Assembly (NCBI GenBank): GCA_021784975.1 | Contig: JAJYGU010000464.1 | Span: forward strand, 1-7,052 | Reading direction: 5' to 3' | DNA: 7,052 bases | Origin: Planctomycetota bacterium | GTDB lineage: Bacteria; Planctomycetota; Planctomycetia; Pirellulales; Thermoguttaceae | In this document: positions 1 to 4,121 of the stretch, piece after piece | Layout of the letters: the number at the start of each line of letters is the position of its first letter | How positions within the stretch are numbered: the first letter of the stretch is position 1 | The notes under the pieces: model-generated | Told to the model about the DNA's origin: nothing | Database searches by the model: none | Seen by the model: the letters and a program-made list of their open reading frames with translations, nothing else | Translations under genes and position numbers: made by a program

Positions 1-2
1 AC

Positions 3-509
3 TATACGTACCAACGAAACGGCCGGCAGATTGAAAGCTACTGGCGGCATCCGGCAGGCGTGGACCGCGGCGAAGCCTCAGTATCGACCTACGCCTTTCA
101 CGCGCTGGTGGGGCATCACGGCATCTTCTCGCTCACTCCGATCTGGCTCCTGAGCGCGGTCGGCCTGTTCATGTGGCTGTGGAAAGCCCGCGATCCACGA
201 TTGCGCTGGCTGGCGGCGGGCATTCTCGCCCTCTCACTCGTTTGCGTGGGATTCTATCTAGGCCAGCCGCAGATCAATCGCAACTACGGCGGCATGACCA
301 GCGGCCTCAGGTGGGTCTTCTGGTTCGCGCCGCTCTGGCTGTTGGCAATGCTCCCAACGGCCGACGCCCTGGCCAAACGCCGTTGGACGCGCGGCCTGGC
401 ACTGACATTGCTCGCCCTGTCGGTCCTCTCGGTCAGCTACCCGACCTGGAACCCGTGGACCCCGCCGTGGATTATGAGGTTTCTGCAATACGTGGGATGG
501 GTGGTGTAG
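3..509 (+). CDS. Multi-pass membrane protein, C-terminal part (5' end outside window)
   Basis: The frame is open from position 3, the first complete codon, so the start codon lies upstream of the window and an in-frame GTG at 60 is not a credible start. About 168 residues are visible. They begin with a soluble stretch carrying WRHPAGVDRGE and then FHALVGHHGIFSLTP. Four hydrophobic helices follow, roughly IFSLTPIWLLSAVGLFMWLW, LAAGILALSLVCVGFYLG, VFWFAPLWLLAMLP and LALTLLALSVLSVSYP. An NYGGMTSGLRW loop lies between helices two and three. From memory, the GHHGIFSLTP and GLRW-FW-APLWL motifs recur in large uncharacterised planctomycete membrane proteins that look like lipid-linked-sugar glycosyltransferases of the PMT/ArnT kind. 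That functional link is an inference and no catalytic residues are in view. The gene ends without an obvious T-tailed hairpin. Confidence 0.8.
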   Translation, partial: YTYQRNGRQIESYWRHPAGVDRGEASVSTYAFHALVGHHGIFSLTPIWLLSAVGLFMWLWKARDPRLRWLAAGILALSLVCVGFYLGQPQINRNYGGMTSGLRWVFWFAPLWLLAMLPTADALAKRRWTRGLALTLLALSVLSVSYPTWNPWTPPWIMRFLQYVGWVV

Positions 510-542
510 AAGCGTCGTCCCGCCACTTTGTGCGCGTATGGG

Positions 543-618
543 GTGTGGAAAAGGCATCAGGCACCATTATTCAGCTCTTTCTCGGCCTGAAAACGGTTGC
601 TGGCACCTTTACCCTCCC
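543..618 (+). repeat. Decayed dispersed palindrome, GGTGTCAGGAACC family
   Basis: This copy starts TGGAAAAGGCATCAGG and ends ACCTTTACCCTCCC. Its core at about 567-597 aligns with the reverse complement of 1872-1903 at roughly 28 of 32 positions (shared CTCGG-CTGAAAACGGTT), so it is a diverged inverted copy of the element at 1864-1918. The outer arms (GGCATCAGGCACC and GGTTGCTGGCACC) no longer pair well. It occupies much of the 276-bp gap between the membrane-protein gene and the sigma-factor gene. The rest of the gap (about 619-776) holds no gene that I can support. Confidence 0.65.
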
Positions 619-785
619 CAGAGATCAAGAGTCGATTCGGGAACACCTGCGAACGCAAACCTGCTACACTACGCAACTTAGCAGTGGATTCCCGCCAGCA
701 CCCCACCCACAGATGAGCGAGCGTCCATCGTTTTCTTGAACCTCTGCGCAGCCTGTACGACTGTAATAATAACAGCGGAGGAGCG

Positions 786-1334
786 ATGAGAACCGCTGAG
801 GACGTTCACGACGAACTGTTGGTGATGCAGTGCCAGGACGGCGATGGCGAGTCGCTCATCGCTCTTGTCAATCGTTGGCAACCACGTTTGTTGTGTCATG
901 CAATGCGGCTGACGCGCGAGAAAGAAGTCGCGCTGGACGTTGTGCAGGATGCTTGGGTGGCAATTGTGCGAGGGATACGTCGCCTTGACGACCCTGCCTG
1001 TTTCGCGCCTTGGGTCTATCGCATTGTGTCCAACAAGTGCGCGGATTGGACCCGACAACAGCAGCGACAACGGGCGACCTTTACGTCTCTGGCTGTCGAA
1101 CCTGCTGCCAAGGAGGTGTTAGCCAAGGACTCGCAAGACGAAGTAGCGGTCATCCGTGAGGCGATTGGGCGGCTTCCACATGAGCAACAGGCGATCCTGT
1201 CGTTGTTCTACGTCGAGGAATTGTCCATCCGAAACATCGCTGAGGCACTATCCTTACCAGTGGGCACGGTGAAGTCACGGCTGCACTATGCCCGCAACAA
1301 CCTGAAAGAGGTAATCGAAAGGAGAAACCCATGA
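786..1334 (+). CDS. ECF-type RNA polymerase sigma factor
   Basis: This is a 182-residue sigma-70 family protein of the extracytoplasmic-function size class. It should bind core RNA polymerase and direct it to a small regulon. Region 2 spans about residues 10-95 and includes DVVQDAWVAIVRGI (51-64), a typical core-binding and -10 recognition helix, followed by APWVYRIVSNKCADW. A short linker leads to region 4 at about 120-178. There RLPHEQQAILSLFYVEELS precedes the helix-turn-helix IAEALSLPVGTVKSRLHYAR (151-170) that reads the -35 element. The start is well supported by GGAGGAG eight to ten bases upstream of ATG 786. The stop codon overlaps the next start by 4 bp, so the two genes are probably translationally coupled. 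Autoregulation is likely by analogy with other ECF operons but no convincing promoter was found. Confidence 0.93.
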   Translation: MRTAEDVHDELLVMQCQDGDGESLIALVNRWQPRLLCHAMRLTREKEVALDVVQDAWVAIVRGIRRLDDPACFAPWVYRIVSNKCADWTRQQQRQRATFTSLAVEPAAKEVLAKDSQDEVAVIREAIGRLPHEQQAILSLFYVEELSIRNIAEALSLPVGTVKSRLHYARNNLKEVIERRNP

Positions 1335-1723
1335 AGGACATTGATGAAAAGATACGCGAAGCGCTGCAACAAGAGGACTCGGAACTGCTGGAGCACTATC
1401 GTAACGAGCAGTCCATTCCTCGGATGGTAATCGACTCGTTTCGCAGCAGACACAGGTGGCTTGCCGTGTGGGTATTCACAGTAGGCACCGTGTTCTCCGT
1501 ACTGGGGTTCGTCGCAGCATACCAGTTCTTTCATGCGGAGTCTGCACGGGAGATGACCGCATGGGCGACCGGCTTCGTCGTTTGTGCCATAGTGATCGCC
1601 ATGATAAAGGTGGGGTATTGGATGGAACTGAACAAGAACTCGCTTGCCCGTGAGATCAAACGGCTGGAATTGGAACTGGCGAACCTGAGTCGGCGACTAT
1701 CCAGCACATCATCGCAACGATAA
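1331..1723 (+). CDS. Small two-helix membrane protein coupled to the sigma factor, possible anti-sigma regulator
   Basis: The gene encodes 130 residues and begins inside the sigma-factor stop codon (ATGA overlap). A GAAAGGAG ribosome binding site sits about ten bases upstream. The N-terminus is charged and probably cytoplasmic (MKDIDEKIREALQQEDSELLEHYRNE). Two transmembrane helices follow at about 43-67 and 77-97. The protein ends in an amphipathic, probably coiled-coil segment at about 104-123 (LAREIKRLELELANLSRRL). I see no HxxxCxxC zinc anti-sigma motif. The layout resembles a family of small planctomycete proteins that I recall as DUF6768, found beside ECF sigma factors; that label is from memory. 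Operon position suggests a role in holding or tuning the sigma factor at the inner membrane. It could equally be a target or partner of the sigma factor, not an inhibitor. Confidence 0.8.
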   Translation: MKDIDEKIREALQQEDSELLEHYRNEQSIPRMVIDSFRSRHRWLAVWVFTVGTVFSVLGFVAAYQFFHAESAREMTAWATGFVVCAIVIAMIKVGYWMELNKNSLAREIKRLELELANLSRRLSSTSSQR

Positions 1724-1765
1724 CTCAGAAGCCTACCCGAAGCGGAAGCGTCCTGGAAGCGGCGC

Positions 1766-1813
1766 GATGGAAAAGGCACCAGGAACCTTTGCTTTCCCCA
1801 CCTTTACCCTCCC
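1766..1813 (+). repeat. Internally deleted copy of the dispersed palindrome
   Basis: This copy has the same edges as 543-618: TGGAAAAGGCACCAGG at the left and ACCTTTACCCTCCC at the right (1800-1813), in the same orientation. The middle is shortened to GAACCTTTGCTTTCCCC. It lies 43 bp after the stop codon of the small membrane protein. The two copies therefore bracket the sigma-factor operon as imperfect direct repeats. Confidence 0.6.
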
Positions 1814-1844
1814 GGCCGTAGATCAGCGGCACCCTGCCTTCGGA

Positions 1845-1864
1845 GGCGAAAAGGGGCGAAAAGG
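1845..1864 (+). repeat. Two exact tandem copies of GGCGAAAAGG
   Basis: The 10-mer GGCGAAAAGG occurs twice without a gap and runs directly into the left arm of the 1864-1918 palindrome. It may be slippage at the edge of that element. No function is apparent. Confidence 0.7.
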
Positions 1865-1918
1865 GTGTCAGGAACCGTTTTCAGACCGAGGAAGAGCCCA
1901 ATAACGGTTCCTGACACC
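1864..1918. repeat. Perfect 16-bp inverted repeat, intact palindrome, possible bidirectional terminator
   Basis: GGTGTCAGGAACCGTT (1864-1879) and AACGGTTCCTGACACC (1903-1918) are exact reverse complements separated by 23 bases. This is the best-preserved member of the family in the window. It lies between two convergent transcription units: the sigma-factor operon ending at 1723 on the plus strand and the small-gene pair ending at 1929 on the minus strand. It begins only ten bases past the stop codon of the minus-strand unit, so a transcript from either side would fold into a very stable hairpin. There is no proper T-run, so intrinsic termination is an inference. The form resembles REP-like elements mobilised by REP-associated tyrosine transposases, but no such gene is present here. 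Confidence 0.85.
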
Positions 1919-1928
1919 TCTTCTGCTC

Positions 1929-2174
1929 CTACGCAACCGGCTCGGGCGACTCGACGATTGTGTGTTTTGCGGTGCAGCCAGCTCGATGCACATCGGCGAC
2001 CGCTGAACGGATAGCCGCCTCTAGCGATTCAGCATCGCGATCAAACGTTACGAACGCCTGGCGATTGCCAGACCAGGGCGTGCCATCATCGCAGCCCGCG
2101 GCATATAACGCTTCGGTCAGCTCGGGAGTCATTACCTCGCAATTGGCCAGCACTACAGTAAAGTGGTAGTTCAT
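1929..2174 (-). CDS. Small HicB-like protein, candidate antitoxin partner
   Basis: This 81-residue protein is the second gene of a two-gene minus-strand unit. Its ATG lies 3 bp after the upstream stop codon, with an AAGGA motif about ten bases before it. Visible elements are a first strand (NYHFTVVLA), a helix (TPELTEALYAAG), the conserved-looking turn AGCDDGTP (26-33), a strand (QAFVTFDRDA) and a long helix SLEAAIRSAVADVHRAG (50-66) followed by a strand (KHTIVESPE). The order and the SLEAAIRSA helix recall the partially degraded RNase-H-like fold of HicB (GDTLEEALENA in typical members). From memory, related proteins with the AGCDD turn exist and the longer ones carry a C-terminal helix-turn-helix, which is absent here. 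Antitoxin function is inferred from size, pairing and motif resemblance. A conserved protein of unrelated role is the alternative. Confidence 0.7.
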   Translation of the reverse strand: MNYHFTVVLANCEVMTPELTEALYAAGCDDGTPWSGNRQAFVTFDRDAESLEAAIRSAVADVHRAGCTAKHTIVESPEPVA

Positions 2175-2177
2175 TCG

Positions 2178-2408
2178 TCAGGCGTCCTTGTGCTCACAAG
2201 CATCTATCGCCCGTCGGATTGACGCGGCATGATGTTCCGGGCAGCGCGGTGTCGAAAAAACGGAAATACGGTGGCCGTCACGACTTCTCTCGGGACACAG
2301 CAAGTAGCCCCACGCATGGGCGTGCCCGCCGGCGATTTCCAGCCGCCAACCTTTGGCAATCGCATAATCGACGGCTGCGCGGATGTGCTTGTTCTTGTGA
2401 CATTTCAT
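2178..2408 (-). CDS. Small HicA-like protein, candidate mRNA-interferase toxin
   Basis: The gene encodes 76 residues and is first in the minus-strand pair. A basic helix (HKNKHIRAAVDYAIAKG, about 4-20) is followed by a strand (WRLEIA) and the core GGHAHAWGYLLCP (27-39). A further strand (HRISVFSTPR, 46-55) and a helix (EHHAASIRRAIDAC, 58-71) complete the protein. HicA toxins are short double-stranded-RNA-binding-like folds whose catalytic histidine lies in a G-S-H turn after a GW-type strand. GGH at 27-29 sits in the corresponding place, so H29 is the natural candidate residue. Toxin-first order also matches hicAB operons. Three cysteines (38, 56, 71) with nearby histidines may be structural. 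No strong Shine-Dalgarno precedes the ATG, and the promoter nearly abuts it. The gene is clearly plausible as coding; toxin activity is inference. Confidence 0.7.
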   Translation of the reverse strand: MKCHKNKHIRAAVDYAIAKGWRLEIAGGHAHAWGYLLCPERSRDGHRISVFSTPRCPEHHAASIRRAIDACEHKDA

Positions 2409-2417
2409 CCCAAACCG

Positions 2418-2446
2418 ATCTTAGCACGGCGTTAGGGGCGAGGCAA
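2418..2446 (-). promoter_or_regulatory. Sigma-70-like promoter for the small-gene pair, probably leaderless
   Basis: Read on the minus strand, TTGCCT (2446-2441) is separated by exactly 17 bases from TAAGAT (2423-2418), which is preceded by TGC as an extended -10. A start six to eight bases downstream would fall at about 2410-2412, only a few bases before the ATG at 2408. This fits the lack of a clear ribosome binding site and suggests a leaderless or nearly leaderless transcript. Confidence 0.5.
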
Positions 2447-2565
2447 CGGGAACTGCTCTCCTGCCCCGTTATGTACCCGTCCCGAGAGTTAGATAGCTGA
2501 TGACTGCCAGCCGCCGCGAAACAAACGATCCCGCTGGTGATTGACAGATCACAGAACTCTGCGAG

Positions 2566-3960
2566 TTATTGCTGGACAACTGCTAGACTTCGCGGCGTCA
2601 CCCCGAGCCTCAGACGACCGCCAGCCGGTGCATTTTCGGCCGGATCCCAGCCACGTATCTGCCAGCGGTGCGTTCGTCCGCGATAAGCGGCGTTTACGGT
2701 CGCCAGATAGGGCACCGAAGGCCAAGCTCCAGGCCGGCGCAAGTGCCGCCACAGGCGTCGCAGGATGCGCCAAGGTCTGTAAAACTGATAGGTCACCCAG
2801 TCGTGACCCGCCTGGAGATCGCGGGCAGACATCTTGGCGGGCTGAAAAACGGCGTGGTGGAAGTCGTAGTCTGCCCAGTCGTGATCGAAGATGCGATCAG
2901 CCAAGAGCGTCGCGCGGGGCGTACCGGGCAATGGCGTAAAGATCGAGACTTGAATCAGGTCGACCTCCAAGTCGTCGAGCATCTTCAGCGTCCGCCGGAA
3001 TACGTCGGGCCCATCGCCGTCAAAACCGAACACGATCCCCGCTTCCACGGTGATTCCGTGGCGATGCAAGACTTGAATCGCCTCGCGATACTGTTCGACC
3101 CGATGGCAGGTCTTGTTCACCGAACCCAGGTTCTCTGCGGAAAACGTTTCCAGGCCGGCGAAGATTCCGGCGCATCCGGCGTCGGCCATCAATCGCACCA
3201 AGCCCGGATCGTCGGTGATTGCCAAGGTCGACTGGGCCACCCACCGCTTCCGCAGCGGTTTCAGGGCGGTAAACAGACTCTCGGCGTAGTCTCGATCGGC
3301 CGTCAAGTTGTCGTCGACAAACATGAACCCGCGGCTTGGCAGGTCCCGGATTTCGGCGATCACCTCTTCGACCGGGCGGCGGCGCTGCGTATGTCGGTTA
3401 AATGCGGCAATCGCGCAGAAGTCGCAGCCGTGCGGACATCCGCGGGTCGCCTGCACGGCATTGATGGTGGCGTATTTCCCGGCCGACAGCAGATGGCGGG
3501 GCGGGCGCTTCAATCCGTCCAGCGGCGGAAGTTCGTTGCGGTACATCCCTTGGAGCCGCCCGGCGGACGCGTCGGCCACGACCTGCCCCCAAACACCTTC
3601 CGCCTCACCCACCACAATGGCGTCGGCGTGCCGCGCCGCTTCCTCGGGACAGAGCGTAGGATGGACACCGCCCAGCACGACGGGAATGTGCCGGCTGCGG
3701 AATCGCTGTGCAATCTCATAGGCACGCGGCGCCAGCGCTGTCATACAAGTAATGCCGACCAGATCCACGTCGGCGTCCCACGGGATTTCATCGATCTGTT
3801 CGTCCACGACGCGAATGTCGGCGTCGGACGGGCTCTCGGCGGCAACCGACAGCAGACTCAGCAGTGAAAAGCGGAAGGTGCGGCCGTTGAGCCAGCGGCG
3901 ACGACCGACATGCCGCCATTTTCCACTCGCGGGCGCAATCAATAGGATCTTCATGGTCAT
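2566..3960 (-). CDS. B12-binding-domain radical SAM protein
   Basis: This 464-residue cytoplasmic enzyme should use a 4Fe-4S cluster to cleave S-adenosylmethionine reductively. An N-terminal cobalamin-binding-like Rossmann domain spans about residues 1-140 (MKILLIAP, DLVGITCMTALAPRA, VVLGGVHPTLCPEEA, VVGEAEG). The cluster motif C175-x3-C179-x2-C182 lies in ATRGCPHGCDFC. The radical SAM barrel then carries FVDDNLTADRDYAE, AGCAGIFAGLETFS, GIVFGFDGD and SIFTPLPGTP. The C-terminal region, with FYRPWRILRR and WQIRGWDPAEN, resembles the extension (DUF4070-like) of this subgroup. The canonical DxHxxG cobalamin motif is not seen, which is common in these enzymes. Many relatives methylate unactivated carbons, including hopanoid-modifying ones, but the substrate here cannot be read. 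ATG 3960 is preferred over 3993 because GGGAG lies five bases before it. No pathway partners are adjacent. Confidence 0.9.
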   Translation of the reverse strand: MTMKILLIAPASGKWRHVGRRRWLNGRTFRFSLLSLLSVAAESPSDADIRVVDEQIDEIPWDADVDLVGITCMTALAPRAYEIAQRFRSRHIPVVLGGVHPTLCPEEAARHADAIVVGEAEGVWGQVVADASAGRLQGMYRNELPPLDGLKRPPRHLLSAGKYATINAVQATRGCPHGCDFCAIAAFNRHTQRRRPVEEVIAEIRDLPSRGFMFVDDNLTADRDYAESLFTALKPLRKRWVAQSTLAITDDPGLVRLMADAGCAGIFAGLETFSAENLGSVNKTCHRVEQYREAIQVLHRHGITVEAGIVFGFDGDGPDVFRRTLKMLDDLEVDLIQVSIFTPLPGTPRATLLADRIFDHDWADYDFHHAVFQPAKMSARDLQAGHDWVTYQFYRPWRILRRLWRHLRRPGAWPSVPYLATVNAAYRGRTHRWQIRGWDPAENAPAGGRLRLGVTPRSLAVVQQ

Positions 3961-3965
3961 GGCTT

Positions 3966-3970
3966 CTCCC
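3966..3970 (-). promoter_or_regulatory. Ribosome binding site fixing the radical SAM start
   Basis: On the minus strand GGGAG is followed by five bases and then ATG at 3960. A second in-frame ATG at 3954 is 11 bases away, and an upstream ATG at 3993 has no such motif and adds residues foreign to the domain start. This decides the start at 3960. Confidence 0.65.
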
Positions 3971-4069
3971 AATTGCGAGGCCCTTTCTTGCACTACTTCG
4001 CTCGGCCCTACTCTGTTGGGCGTGCTTAGCGGCGGGATATCACGCTTGGAGACGTTTTGTTCCTCTCGC

Positions 4070-4098
4070 TTGTTTGGATGCGGTTCGGGCGGTAGACT
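4070..4098 (+). promoter_or_regulatory. Weak candidate promoter for the hydrolase gene
   Basis: TTGTTT (4070-4075) and TAGACT (4093-4098) are 17 bases apart in the 161-bp divergent region between the radical SAM and hydrolase genes. Matches to consensus are poor (3 and 4 of 6). Position is sensible, giving a leader of about 15-20 bases that contains the AGGAG site. No convincing promoter was found for the opposite direction. Confidence 0.25.
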
Positions 4099-4109
4099 TG
4101 CGAAATCAT

Positions 4110-4114
4110 AGGAG
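4110..4114 (+). promoter_or_regulatory. Ribosome binding site fixing the hydrolase start
   Basis: AGGAG lies seven bases before ATG 4122. An in-frame TTG at 4074 would extend the protein by 16 non-hydrophobic residues and bury the signal peptide, so 4122 is preferred. Confidence 0.75.
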
Positions 4115-4121
4115 TCTTGCC

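Noticed and set aside
173..739. Plus-strand open frame of 188 codons overlapping the membrane-protein gene
   Set aside because: It lies in another frame of a convincing membrane protein, has proline- and arginine-rich low-information translation, and runs through the decayed palindrome.
737..764. Possible ECF-type autoregulatory promoter (TGAACC, about 16 bases, GACTGT) before the sigma-factor gene
   Set aside because: The match to the usual GGAAC and CGTC elements is weak and the spacing uncertain, and AT-rich bases nearby give several equally poor alternatives.
543..1918. Repeats considered as a CRISPR array
   Set aside because: The copies are few, differ in orientation and length, and are not separated by regular spacers; there are no cas genes.
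2445..2470. AACGGG and CCCGTT inverted repeat downstream of the radical SAM gene
   Set aside because: A six-base stem with a 14-base loop and no T-run overlaps the -35 of the small-gene promoter, so it is too weak to call a terminator.
2555..2567. AACTC-TGC-GAGTT hairpin at the end of the radical SAM gene
   Set aside because: The five-base stem overlaps the stop codon and lacks a T-tract.
2668..3867. Plus-strand open frame of 399 codons opposite the radical SAM gene
   Set aside because: It is a GC-driven antisense shadow; the minus-strand frame carries all the recognisable radical SAM motifs.
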